From: Centrapalus pauciflorus
Lineage: Eukaryota; Streptophyta; Magnoliopsida; Asterales; Asteraceae
DNA: 64,000 nt
Assembly (NCBI GenBank): GCA_020465985.1
Contig: JAANYP010009729.1
Location: 1 to 64,000 of the forward strand
Direction of reading: 5' to 3'
Shown in pieces: positions 24,943 to 35,118 of this stretch. A model generated the notes under the pieces. It worked only from the letters and a program-made list of their open reading frames with translations, made no database searches and had not been told where the DNA came from. Positions within the stretch are counted from its first letter, which is position 1. Every line of letters begins with the position of its first letter. Position numbers and translations under genes: made by a program.

Positions 24943-25626
24943 CTTTTCTGAAAGAAATTGAATTTGAACTTAATTAATTTAATTCGAAACTGATTTAGAT
25001 TAACTTATTCGAATCTAGATAGATTCGAAACTAATTAATATTAAATCTTTTGAAGTTAAATTCGATTAAGTCTTAAAAGTCAATTAGATTCGAAATTATG
25101 TCAGATTCGAAGAACTCCTTAGATTCGAAGTTATGTCAGATTCGAAGAACTCCTTAGATTCGAAGATCCTTAGAATCGAAGGCACAGCAGAGTCGAATGT
25201 CAGCAGATTCGAAGCACAGAATCGAAACAGTAACAAACTCGAAACTATATAGACTCGAGATCCAATTCGAATGAAGTAACAGATTCGAAACAAGGTAGAC
25301 TCGAAACTCTCTGAAATTGACTCGAAAGGAGCGTATTTAGGTTAGACTCGAAAATAAAGTAAAACCCTAATTACCCCTATAGATTCGAGCGCCGCAAACT
25401 CGAAAAACGGCTAACACGTTGATTTTTTGACGTTTTACAGATTAAACCACTATTTTTCAAACGAAAAATAATGATTTCGATCAAAAACGTGAAAAACAAC
25501 AAAGTGTTTCCCGAATATGAATTTGCTAAGCTCAAAAACACGTTTTTGAGAGCAAAACCGTCTAACTAGCGTCAAGAAACCTAGAATGTATCTGATGAAC
25601 ATGAAGAACACCAAGAACACTCCGTA
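24943..25626 (-). other. Untranslated leader of element B
   Basis: No gene. TTCGAA, ATTCGAA and ACTCGAA motifs are dense between 25000 and 25400, including a duplicated run of ATTCGAAGAACTCC at about 25105-25160. The 200 bp nearest the primer site has none. Confidence 0.8.
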
Positions 25627-25641
25627 GGCTCTGATACCACT
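25627..25641 (-). other. Primer-binding site of element B
   Basis: Minus-strand AGTGGTATCAGAGCC next to the LTR end, complementary to the initiator-Met tRNA 3' end. Confidence 0.93.
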
Positions 25642-26287
25642 TGTAAGGTCTACGACTGCAAGATCTATCTAGACGCGGATCCGTGAACGAGTGCGGAATC
25701 CTCGTTGACGGTCAGACGGACAACTCTCAACCAACGGAAACACGGAGACTATTAGACGCTGAACGAACGACACACGAACGATCCTACGTACTAATTCTCT
25801 CTGAAACGGCACTCACCTAGCTGATAAACTCGAGATCGCCTCTTGCTTAATTCCTCACGAATTCTGCAAAAAGTCCTCTAATCATTCGAGTCTATCCCTA
25901 ATTATAGACCCTGATTCGAATTTGATGTGGGTCAGACTCGAATCTGGCCCAAGGCCCATTCGAGTCTGTCCAACATGACAGTCTCGAATCTATCCTATAT
26001 TCGAATCTAAGGACTCATTCGAATCTATCACAGATTCGAATGTATCCTCTTATGCAATTCGAATCTAGCCTTTGACATATACAACTAAGTGTTTGAAACT
26101 TATGATATTACCTTATGACTGATTTTATCTTTGAGCTTTATGTTTGAACTTCTTGTAATATATTACATCAAGTTCAAACATACAAACACTGATAATCATC
26201 AATCATACCTAATACATATACCAAACATATGCTAAATCACAATGTAAGACAACTTAGACTGCTATCGTCACACGGGATGTACCAACA
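25642..26287 (-). repeat. 5' LTR of element B (646 bp)
   Basis: Nearly identical to the LTR at 12779-13425. On the minus strand it holds a TATA-like TCTATAATTAGG and, downstream in the transcribed part, the splice-donor consensus TAG|GTGAGT (GT at 25815-25816). Confidence 0.94.
25811..25819 (-). promoter_or_regulatory. Putative 5' splice donor in LTR leader, element B
   Basis: Minus-strand TAG|GTGAGT fits the plant 5' splice-site consensus exactly. It lies downstream of the TATA-like box and upstream of the primer site, where retroviruses have their major donor. Confidence 0.5.
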
Positions 26288-26500
26288 GTTTCTGGTGCTT
26301 AGCCTTGACTTTCAAACACTATAAGCATTTGCTGACATACGTAGCAATGTCAGCCTTCAAGTCGTGATACATCTTATCTGACCCTGGGTGAATAGCATAT
26401 CTTGATTTATGCCCTTCATCCATGACATGCTTCCTCAATCCTCCAAATTTTGGTAGCCAAATTCTGTCCATGAAGTACCGACATCCATCGGTCTTGATTT
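26288..26500 (-). pseudogene. Gypsy integrase HHCC-finger fragment
   Basis: Minus-strand translation gives PKFGGLRKHVMDEGHKSRY, then HPGSDKMYHDLK and YVSKCL followed by a stop where gypsy elements normally have the second cysteine pair region (CLKVKA). This is the integrase zinc-finger of Ty3/gypsy. It is cut by the B 5' LTR immediately after the finger, so the catalytic core is absent. Confidence 0.8.
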
Positions 26501-26504
26501 CAAA

Positions 26505-26726
26505 CTACCTTTTGATTCCTCTCAAGGCTTCATCCAGCAGATTACCCTCCTTGACTGCTTCCTCTTGTGCCTCACGGACTTGAGAGTTTAGGTTTGACTG
26601 TATAGTCATGGCCAAAGCTCGAACTCTTAAGGGTTTAACCCGTTCCTTTCGACTAAAAGCATCAGCTACTACATTTACCTTACCCGGACGATAACGGATC
26701 TCACAGTCATAATCGCTAAGCTCCAA
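26505..26726 (-). pseudogene. Gypsy RNase H C-terminal fragment, second copy
   Basis: Encodes the LSDYDCEIRYRPGKVNVVADAFSR motif that ends gypsy RNase H, followed by a linker (VRALAMTIQSNLNSQVREAQEE). It is a near-identical duplicate of the sequence in 27345-27560. Upstream it is broken at a run of CTCCAAGCT repeats (26720-26760). Confidence 0.82.
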
Positions 26727-27060
26727 GCTCCAAGCTCTAGCTCCAAGCTCTATGAATCAGCTATCTTCGAGAAGTTTTCTATGAATCGCCTTAATAACCA
26801 GCAAGACCTAAGAACTGACGGATTTCAGTGGGAGTCCTAGGCTATTGATCACATGTCCTAAGAACTGACGGATTTTAGTGGGAGTCCTAGGCTATTCTTT
26901 AAATGCCCAGTGTTCCCACATTCAAAGCAGTTCCTTTGTGTGCCGATGCGGCCTCCGTTGGTGTTGAACTTACAGTCTTGGTCAGATGACCAAGCTTCTA
27001 ACACCTCTCGCAAGGGGTTGAACAAGGACCTACGTGATCGTAGGTGCATTGGTTACACTA
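26727..27060 (-). pseudogene. Jumbled gypsy junction with gag zinc knuckle
   Basis: Short CTCCAAGCT repeats (26720-26757) adjoin a fragment of the RT-RNase H junction. The segment AAGAACTGACGGATTT...GTCCTAGGCTATT is repeated at 26811, 26864 and 28018. Then comes a gag CCHC knuckle, NCFECGNTGHLKNS (about 26890-26945). The pieces are out of element order, which points to rearrangement and not to simple point decay. Confidence 0.7.
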
Positions 27061-27290
27061 TGGTTTACTGCCGGTATAGCCCTTCCTAGACTCAGTTCCG
27101 GCGACAAAGGCTTTGATGGTTTCAGGCTTTTTGGTCTATGAACCCGAACCTTTCCCTGATTTATCTTCCCACTTCATCTTGTTCTCCCCAGCTTTGGCCT
27201 CGTTCCTTCGGGCCACTTGGTCCATCAAGTTATTCGTTATTCGAATGGCGCTTTGGATAGTAGTTGGGTTGACTCGGCCCAGGCGAATTT
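27061..27290 (-). pseudogene. Gypsy gag fragment, second copy
   Basis: The translation contains NPTTIQSAIRITNNLMDQVARRNEAKAGE, matching the C-terminal end of the gag at 29040-29150. It joins abruptly at 27286-27290 to integrase-proximal sequence. Confidence 0.75.
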
Positions 27291-27980
27291 TGGTAGCCAA
27301 ATTCTGTCCATGAAGTACCGACATCCATCGGTCTTGATTTCAAACTACCTTTCCATTCCTCTCAAGGCTTCATCCAGCAGATTACCATCCTTGACTGCTT
27401 CCTCTTGTGCCTCGCGGACTTGAGAGTTTAGGTTTGACTGTATAGTCATGGCCAAAGCTCGAACTCTTATGGGTTTAACCCGTTCCTTTTGACTAAAAGC
27501 ATCAGCTACTACATTTGCCTTACCCGGACGATAGCGGATCTGACAGTCATAATCGCTAAGCAGCTCATCCCAACGACGTTGCCTCATATTTAACTCTTTC
27601 TGATTCAGAATATGTCGAAGGCTCTTGTGGTCAGTAAACACCGTGCACTTAGTTCTCTAAAGGTAGTACCTCCATATTTTGAGAGCAAACACCACAGCTC
27701 CAAGGTCTAGGTCGTTAGTCGTGTAGTTCACCTCATGAACTTTAAGTTGTTGTGATGCGTAAGCGATGACCTTGTCTCTTTGCATTAACACACAACCCAA
27801 TCCGTTGTGTGAGGCATCGCAATAAAAAACAAAATCTTCTGTTCCTTCCGGTAGGGACAGAATAGGTGCACTACACAATCTTTGCTTCAACTGTCGGAAT
27901 ACCGTTTCTTGATCTTCACCCCAGTTGTACTTTATGTCCTTTCGAGTCAATTCCGTTAAAGAACCAGCTATCTTCGACAA
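27291..27980 (-). pseudogene. Gypsy RNase H domain
   Basis: 27980-27657 encodes SKIAGSLTELTRKD and FYCDASHNGLGCVLMQ with the catalytic FYCDAS and the YASRQL-like region. 27641-27345 encodes FTDHKSLRHIL and YRPGKANVVADAFS. The two parts are separated by one stop and frame change near 27657. The segment is followed by the linker and the start of integrase at 27286-27340. Confidence 0.85.
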
Positions 27981-28990
27981 GTTTTCTATGAATCGCCTAT
28001 AATAACTGGCAAGACCTAAGAACTGACGGATTTCAGTGGCAGTCCTAGGCTATTGATCACATGTCCTTGACTATTGATCACATGTCCTAGGAATTTGACT
28101 TTTCGTAACCAAAATTCAAACTTAGAGAATTTAGCGTACAACTGTTCTACTCTAGCAGCTCCAAAATCAACTTCAGATGTTGCTCATGCTCTTCCTTATT
28201 TCAAGTGTAGATAAGGATATCCTCTATGAACACTATTACAAATTTGTTCAAATACGATTTAAACACTCGATTCAGAAGGTCCATGAATACGGCTAGTGCG
28301 TTGGTCGAACCGAATGGCATCACCTGAAATTTGTAAGACCATAACAAGTTCTGAACGCTGTCTAGGGTATATCTTCTTCCCGAACTTTTACTTGGTGATA
28401 ACCGGATCGCAGATCAATCTTAGAGTAAAAACTAGATCCTTGGCGTTGATCGAACAAATCATATATTCTTGGAAGAGGGCATCGGTTTTTGATCGTTAAC
28501 TTGTTCAGCTCTCGGTAATCGATGCACATCCTAAAGGATCCATCCTTCTTCAAGAAAATCAAGACCGGAGCTCCCCAAGGTGAGGAACTTGGTCGGATGA
28601 ATACTTTCTCCAACAGTTGTTGCAACTGATTGGATAATTCTTGCATCTCTGACGTTGCCAATCGGTAGGGTGCTCGTGCGACAGGTGCAACTCCAGGCAC
28701 CAAGTCAATCTGAAATTCTACTTGCCTAGTTGGTGGAGGTCCAGGCAATTCTTCAGGAAAGACTTTTGGGTAGTCACGAACCACTGGGACTTCTTCGGGT
28801 CGCTTCTCCTTCGATTCCCTTTCCACTAGATGAAGTAACACTGTTTGACAATCTCTTCGAAGGCATTTTAGCGTTCTTAGACCTGAGATGACGTTCAACT
28901 GATGATTCTTTCTTTCTCCTTGGACTGTGAGAACTTTCTTTTTCTTAATTGGTATTCTTACGACCTTCTTTCCACATAAAATTTCGGCAT
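27981..28990 (-). pseudogene. Gypsy reverse transcriptase domain
   Basis: 28898-28362 is open and encodes YPKVFPEELPGPPP, SSPWGAPVLIFLKKDGSFRM, CIDYRELNKLTIKN and SKIDLRSGYHQVKV, the N-terminal half of gypsy RT. The palm with the usual YIDD-type motif (28360-27981) is degraded by frame changes and stops. At about 28985 the sequence jumps directly to gag, so the protease region has been deleted. Confidence 0.85.
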
Positions 28991-29756
28991 TTTTGGTCTG
29001 TGAACCCGAACCTTTCCCTGATTTATCTTCCCACTTCCTCTAGTTCTCCCCAGCTTTGGCCTCGTTCCTTCGGGCCACTTGGTCCATCAAGTTATTAGCT
29101 ATTCGAATGGCGCTTTGGATAGTAGTTGGGTTGGATGTGGTAACATTTCCTTGGATTTGGGGGGCGAGCCCCCAAATGTAGCGCTCAATTTTCTTGTATT
29201 CCGGGGTGATCATCTGTGGGCATAGTAGACTCAACTCGTGAAAACGGTTGGTGTACCCAGCTACATCCGTTCCCTTCATAGCCAGATTCCAGAACTCTGA
29301 CTGCATCTTTTGTAGTTCATTTCTCGGGCAATACTCGTCGGACATAATTTGCTTTGACTCGGCCCAGGCGAGTTGGTAAGCTGTATCAATTCCTACAGAC
29401 TGGGCATATGAGTTCCACCATGTCAAGTCGCCATCTTGAAGAGTGTGGGTGGCGAACTTGACTTTCTCATCCTCGATGCAACCACTAACACGAAACACCT
29501 ACTCCAGTTTCTCGAACCAGTGAACTAGTCTGACAACACCTTCAATTTCGTTGAAGTATCAAGGCTTACAACTTAAGAATCCTTTGATTCCACACCCTTT
29601 CTGGGTTGAATCAGATCCTCACGTGGTGCGACTAGCACCTCGGTCGCCGTCTGCGGTGCTCTTTCTGTTGGTTTCGTAGGTGGCTATAGCTGCTGCCACT
29701 CGTTGTGCGACCAGTTGTTCTATCTCGGTGGTGTTCATAGCTCTCTTTGGCGGCAT
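28991..29756 (-). pseudogene. gag: Gypsy gag
   Basis: The ATG at 29756 (MPPKRAMNTTEIEQLVAQRV) begins a typical gypsy gag. The core is in another frame at 29498-29040 (VKFATHTLQDGDLTWWNSYAQ, EFWNLAMKGTDVAGYTNRFHELSLLCP). It ends without its zinc knuckle, joined to the RT-proximal region near 28990. Frame changes around 29500-29620 make it a pseudogene. Confidence 0.82.
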
Positions 29757-30079
29757 TATCTTAAAGTTTAAAGAAAATAGCATAATGTAAGGAGTTGAGT
29801 CTTAAAGATTTAAATTTTTCTTAAGGCACAGTTCTATAATAATCAAACACAGATTCATAAATAACTTGAAATTTTCATTAATCATTCATAATTTTCTTAC
29901 ATTGGGGCGGGTTATTACCCGAATATTTTAGTCCTACACTATTACATAATAATTTCCAAACATTACAAAGATAGAGGGGGGGGGGAGTACTAGTTGTGGG
30001 AGTGATCGGGGGTCTCTCCCTTTCCCAATGCATTGAGGCACTGAGTCAGCTCCTCATTACGGGCCTCGCTCTCGGTTAA
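29757..30079. other. Gypsy non-coding stretch
   Basis: I see no gene. The stretch lies just upstream of the gypsy gag ATG (minus strand), is A/T-rich and holds a run of nine or ten G at about 29977-29986. Confidence 0.5.
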
Positions 30080-30795
30080 TCATTGTCGGAGCTCATCTAG
30101 CCCGGCCTGTTGGATGGCGAGGGTGTGCCGGTTGGCCCAATATATATTGGAGTTTGGCAACTCCATCCGCTCTAAACGAGCGGTCATCTCTCCAATGTTT
30201 TGGTTAAGCAACCGCACTTGGAGGTCGTGCCTTGAAGACCATGCTACCAAGAGTGGTATGGTCTGTTCGGCGGGTTCATGGGTGAGTGATGGGGTAGGTG
30301 CGGAGGATGGTCCTCCGATCTCAAAGTGTGAGGGGATTCCCTCCTCCCGCCTCCACTCTTGGAGGGTCTCGGGCATCCAGCCACATCTTTGAGCTTTTGT
30401 CCGTCGCTACTGTGGTGGTGGACTTGGTTGGGGAGCCTGGGATGGGAATAGTCTCCCATCTCGGCATGAAAACTCTCTTGCGGGTTGTAAACAACATTTT
30501 TGGGCCGTTGGGGGTGGGGACGGTATGGTTTGAATGATGGAACCTCTGGGTGATATGGGATGTAGGAGGGGATCACCGGGGGTGGAGGATCCTCTCCGGC
30601 GTCGTCTTCTTCCATGGCTTCCTCATCCATGGGCTCCTCTTCAGATTCCTCCATTGGCTCCTCGGAGGGGTCCTCTTCTTCAGACGGATCTTCTTTGGTG
30701 AAAACCTTCGTGACTTCGGGTCTCATGGGGGTGTACTCATCCTCAAAATTGGACAAGATGATAATGGTGCTGTTCGATATGTTTTCTGCTATCAA
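30080..30795 (-). pseudogene. Acidic ORF upstream of gypsy gag, frameshifted
   Basis: The open frame 30795-30244 is very rich in E, D and P (SEEEDPSEEPMEESEEEP, then PPPPVIPSYIPYHPEVPSF). The continuation 30376-30080 in another frame looks like the real C-terminal part and contains a possible short coiled coil (LLNQNIGEMTARLERME). No ATG is clear; the long frame opens at a TTG. Position and composition suggest an accessory or N-terminal gag module of this gypsy lineage. I do not recognise a function. Confidence 0.55.
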
Positions 30796-31282
30796 GGACC
30801 ATTTACAGTGTTTTAGTTAGTTACAAAATATTTTCAAAAATCAGTAAAACTTAAGTGCAGTTATAGTCTAGGTTACTAATGCAACCTAGTTGTTGGTACA
30901 CCCTGTGTGACGATAGCAGCCTAATCGATCTGCATTATGGTTTAAGTAATATTCTGAGTATTAACAAGTGTTTTGATATATATGTTTATATGTGTTTGTC
31001 TGTTATTGATTGTGTGTTTGAACTTGATGTAACATATTACAAGAAGTTCAAACATAATGGTCAAAGATTAACTCAAGCATAAGTAAAACATAAGTTTCAT
31101 CACTTAAGTATTTAAGTGTATTGGCTAGATTCGAATAGGTAAAGGAAGACATTCGAATCTGTGATAGATTCGAATGTATCCTTAGATTCGAATGGGCTAG
31201 ATTCGAGAATGTCATTGTGGACAGACTCGAATGGGCCTTGGGCCAGATTCGAGTTTGGCCCACATCAGACTCGAATCAGGGT

Positions 31283-31291
31283 CTATAATTA
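31283..31291 (+). promoter_or_regulatory. TATA-like box of element C 5' LTR
   Basis: CTATAATTA within TCTATAATTAGGG is conserved in every LTR of this family in the window. It predicts transcription starting near 31315-31320, which would leave a short exon before the donor at 31373/31374. Confidence 0.55.
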
Positions 31292-31370
31292 GGGATAGAC
31301 TCGAATCATTAAGGGACTTTTAGCAGAATTCGTGAGGAATTAAGCAAAAGGCGATCTCGAGTTTATCAGC

Positions 31371-31379
31371 TAGGTGAGT
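31371..31379 (+). promoter_or_regulatory. Putative 5' splice donor in LTR leader, element C
   Basis: TAG|GTGAGT with GT at 31374-31375, a full match to the donor consensus. It is kept in B, present as TTG|GTGAGT in D and lost in A. Candidate acceptors are at 35116-35117 (before pol) and 40700-40701 (before ORF3). Confidence 0.5.
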
Positions 31380-31547
31380 GCCGTTTCGGAGAGAATTAGT
31401 TCGTAGGATCGTTCGTGTGTCGTTCGTTCAGCGTCTAATAGTCTCCGTGTTCCGTTGGTTGAGAGTTGTCCGTCTAACCGTCAACGAGGATTCCGCACTC
31501 GTTCACGGATCCGCGTCTAGATAGATCTTGCAGTCGTAGACCTTACA

Positions 31548-31562
31548 AGTGGTATCAGAGCC
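31548..31562 (+). other. Primer-binding site of element C
   Basis: AGTGGTATCAGAGCC immediately after the LTR; TGGTATCAGAGC pairs with the initiator-Met tRNA 3' end. Confidence 0.94.
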
Positions 31563-32220
31563 TATGGAGTGTTTTTGGTGTTCTTCGTGTTCATCAGATA
31601 CATTCTAGGTTTCTTGACGCTAGTTGGACGGTTTTGCTCTCAAAAACGTGTTTTCAAGCTTAGCAAATTCATATTCGGGAAACACATTGTGGGTTTTCAC
31701 GTTTTTGATCGAAATCATTATTTTTCGTTCGAAAAATAGTGATTTAATCTGTAAAACGTCAAAAAATCAAAGTGTTAGCCGTTTTTCGAGTTTCCGGCGC
31801 TCGAATCTATAGGGGTAATTAGGGTTTCACTTTAGTCTCGAGTCTAACCTAAATACGCTCCTTTCGAGTCAATTTCAGAGATTTTCGAATCTACCTTGTT
31901 TCGAATCTAGTGCTTCAGTCGAATAGGATCTCGAGTCTACATTAGTTTCGAGTTTATTTCGAGTCTAATCGTGTTTCGAATCTGTGTTTCGAATCTGCTG
32001 AAATTCGAGTTTGTTCCCCTTCGAATCTAAGGACCCTCGAATCTAAGGATATCTCGAATCTGACATATTTCGAGTTTAATTGAATTAAAACACTTAATTG
32101 AATTTAATCCCAAATAAATTGGAATCTAATTACATTCGAATCTATCTAGATTCGAAAGAGTTAATCCACATTAGTTTCGAATTAAATTAATTAAGGGTCA
32201 ATTCAATTTCTTTCGAAAAG
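31563..32220 (+). other. Untranslated leader of element C
   Basis: No gene. About 18 TTCGAA/CTCGAA-type motifs lie between 31785 and 32190, usually as TTCGAATCT, AGATTCGAA or TCGAGTCT. Together with the LTR part there are about 28 copies between 31120 and 32220 by eye. Confidence 0.8.
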
Positions 32221-35096
32221 ATGTCTAATCTTCAGAAATTCTTAGAAATGGACCACGAAGTAGGGAAGGCAAATGCACCGCCTAAGCTGATGAAAGTTGA
32301 GGACTATTACTGGTGGAAGGACCGTTTTACAGATTTTGTACGATTCAATGATATGCGCATGTGGGTGTGCATAGATGAAGTGTACGTCCCTCCAGTATCT
32401 GAAGTTGAAGGCCGTCAAAAGGTCTTGTCATATCAGATGATGAAAGAAGATGACAAGAAATTATTTGAAGCCGAAAACAAAGCTTTCTCCATAATCCGTA
32501 TGGCTTTACCTCAAGATATTTTGCACACATTTCGGACTCAAAGGACGTCGAAGGAACTTTGGGAGTCTCTCGAGAAAAGGTGTGAGGGTAATCCTCGGGT
32601 GCGTAGAAAGCGTACAGAGCTGTTGAAACAACAGTTTGCGATTTTCAAGGCAATTAAGGATGAACAGTTGGATGATATTATCACGAGGTTCTATCATCTG
32701 ATAACAGAACTTGAAAGTCATGGAATTGAGTATTCGGACACTGACAAGAACAACAAGCTTCTTGATGCCCTACCAGCCAAATGGGCTATGTACGTGGCAA
32801 TGATTAAGCTGAATGAGGACAAATACTATACTCAATCACTTGATGACATTGTGGGAACGTTGAGGGCATATCACGTTGAGATGATTAAGGCTGAGACTGA
32901 TTACGAGCAAGTCCAGAATCCGGCAATGTATTTTGGAAAGACATCTAAATCATCAGTGACAGCTGAACCGAAGAGTGCTACAGCGTTTTTCACCGGAGAA
33001 ACGTCATCGCCAGCAGAGTCTGAAGACTCATTGAATCGCGCGTTCTTAGGATTAGGACGATCGGAAGAACCGCAACCTCAAGTCCAACAGGCTTCGACAA
33101 GTCAAAGCTATTCGAAGATGCCCATGAGCGCAAAGTCAGCGGAAGAGCATCTGAATCTACTTGCTTCTTTTGTGGCCGCATACGGAAATTGTGTTCAAGG
33201 GAAAATCAATGACCCAGCTCTATGGGATGAAGATTACGATCAGGTCGACCCTGATGACTTAGAGGAAATGGATCTTAAGTGGCAACTGGCCATGGTGACC
33301 CAGAGGGTAAAAAGATTCATCAAAAGAACTGGGAGGAATCTGCAAATGAACAACAAAGGGATAGGATTTGATAAGTCCAAGGTAAAATGCTACAACTGTC
33401 AAGGACTGGGACACTTCGCCAGGGAGTGTCAGAGACCGAAAGTGGAGTCATACCAAGGGCAGAGTCAGCATCAGGGACAGTTCCAAATCAGTCCCAACAA
33501 AGATACCTTCCGAGTTCCTCAACTGGTCAAGCCAATCTAGCGGGTCTACTATCCAATGTCACTTCTGACAGACAGCTAGATGGTACCTATGACTGGAGTT
33601 CACATCCTGAGTCCAATGCTAGAGCTTTCATGGCTGAAGTTACGGAGAATGGGTGTGAAGAAGACGAGCAGACCACAAGGGAAAACAGTCCGATGTGGGT
33701 TGAAAAGGCGAATGGTCAGACAGTGCTGGAGTTTGCTGCTCAGATGGCCAACGTGGAATCTGAGAACTCAAAGGTTAGTCTGTCTTATTCTTTATTTCAA
33801 GAATTATGTGCTTTGTGTGCTACTTCTAATGATAGGTTAAATCTAGTCTTAGAATCACATAAAACCATATCTGCTCAAAATGAGAATTTAAAAATTGAAA
33901 ACGCTAGCCTAAATGATATAAAGCAAGATTTAAAAGAAAAGCTTAAGGCTGATGCTCAGGACGTAGTAGTTCTAAAAGACAAACTCAGTGAGCAGTGTGT
34001 TAGGATAGAACTTATGTATGAGCACGTAGAGGCCTTAACAAAAAGTCTTAAGGACAAGGATATAGAGCTAGCTGAGACCAAGGTTAAGGTAGCAGAGGCA
34101 AACAGCAATTTAGAGAAGTTTAGGAATTCAAGCTTAAATCTAGGGAAAGTCTTAGATGCCCAACGACAGTCTAAGAAGCCCGTAGGTCTAGGTTTTCACG
34201 AAATTCATCCACCATTCAATGCGAACTATGTGCCTCAGCCTCAGGAGAAAACTGACAAGTCAGTAGACTTAGAGGACCTACCTGAACCGACACCAGAGCC
34301 TACAGTTGAAAATACACCTAAGGTGTCTGACTCAACCGTCAAGGTCAAGAAAATGAAATTTGTGTCTTCCTCCAGTGAAACACCTGCAGGAAAACAGAAA
34401 ATTTCTTGGGCTGACCAGGTCGAAGAGACAGACACTGTAGATGTACCAAAGGCAATAGACACTAGTGAGACACCTAGATCTAAGGGAACACACAAAAAGT
34501 CCATAGATAAGCTGTCTTGCTTTAGATGTCAAGAGAAAGGGCATGTTGCTTCTCACTGTCCACTTAGGAAAGCCGATGTTAACCCTAAGACAGTGAATCC
34601 AACACCTGTCAAGCCCTCACCCAGTGTGGCAAGCAACAGTAGTTCTCAACCTACCGAGAAAACTCTGCAGGCCGCACCCAAACAAGTTGTGAAAAACACA
34701 CCGGTTAAGGTTGGACCAAAGGAAGTGATTAGGACAAATTCACCGAATCGTGTCATTAATCAATCTAGGTCAGCACCACAACAAGTCTATAGGAGCACCA
34801 CACCTAGCAGGTCACATACTCCAGTTAGGTCTCATACTCCAGTTAGACAATATGCACCGGTAAGAGCTCAAGGATCACAGTCAGAAATGGCATATAATAG
34901 AAATTATTCCAGAGCTCCACAACAAATGCCTACACCACGGCAAAGAGTGAACTTAAATCACTCGGCCCCACAACAGAATTCAATTCAAAGGCCCAAGTCA
35001 CCTGAAAGGCGAGATGGGTACTTGAAAGAGTTCACGTATGTGGACGAGAATGGTATTACCAAGTCAGTCATGGCTTGGGTTCCCCGTGATAACTAA
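32221..35096 (+). pseudogene. gag: Element C gag, one frameshift
   Basis: Same protein as B gag. Frame 32221-33540 covers the copia gag domain and knuckle 1 (CYNCQGLGHFAREC). One A is missing near 33485 compared with B and D, and the rest continues in frame 33387-35096 through the coiled coil and knuckle 2 (CFRCQEKGHVASHC). It ends in VPRDN and UAA at 35094-35096. All other parts align with B without gaps that I can see. Confidence 0.92.
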
Positions 35097-35118
35097 CCTC
35101 TTTTCTTTCATGTGCAGG
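35093..35118 (+). promoter_or_regulatory. Gag stop / putative 3' splice site before pol, element C
   Basis: CTAAC (35093-35097, containing the gag stop), then a pyrimidine-rich tract and GTGCAG ending at 35117, then GAG of pol. The distance from the branch A to AG is about 21 nt, usual for plant introns. Confidence 0.5.

Larger units (their letters stand above)
12779..26287 (-). mobile_element. Element B: near-complete Sirevirus-type copia element (13.5 kb)
   Basis: Both LTRs, primer site, polypurine tract, gag, pol and ORF3 are present. The two LTRs differ at only about ten places by eye over about 647 bp, which implies a fairly recent insertion. Gag and ORF3 are open throughout; pol is not. 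The flanks do not form a target duplication (GAAAT at 12774-12778, GTTTC at 26288-26292), and they lie in different older elements (A' and gypsy). B or its flank has therefore been rearranged, or the locus was misjoined. Confidence 0.9.
26288..30890 (-). mobile_element. Scrambled Ty3/gypsy retrotransposon mosaic
   Basis: Minus-strand gypsy coding pieces are recognisable but rearranged. Starting from the right: acidic ORF, gag, RT, RNase H and the edge of integrase, then a second partial series of gag, zinc knuckle, RT-RNase H junction, RNase H and integrase finger. Protease is missing. A 275-bp direct duplication (26446-26720 and 27286-27560) marks one join. No LTR, primer site or target duplication is recognisable. 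Domain order RT-RNase H-integrase is that of Ty3/gypsy. Confidence 0.85.
30891..31547 (+). repeat. 5' LTR of element C (657 bp)
   Basis: TGTTGGTACACC... to ...GACCTTACA. It contains TATA-like CTATAATTA at 31283-31291, a field of TTCGAA palindromes upstream of it (31120-31280) and AGGTGAGT downstream at 31372-31379. Confidence 0.95.

Noticed and set aside
26288..30890. Simple inversion of the gypsy spacer by crossover between the facing 5' LTRs of B and C
   Set aside because: If so, the exchanged flanks should match in inverted form (GAAAT with the left of C, AATAA with the right of B). The observed CTAGT and GTTTC do not.
31120..32200. TTCGAA repeats as a CRISPR array or tandem satellite
   Set aside because: Spacing is irregular, repeat units are only 8-12 bp, and they sit in retrotransposon control regions of a plant genome.
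31120..32200. TTCGAA motifs as heat-shock elements like those of heat-responsive copia LTRs
   Set aside because: Heat-shock elements need GAA and TTC blocks spaced by two bases in alternation. Here the halves abut, without the nGAAnnTTCn register.
35087..35117. A 32-nt mini-intron (GTGATAAC ... GTGCAG) removing the gag stop
   Set aside because: It is far below the usual minimum length of plant introns, and its removal would shift the frame between gag and pol.
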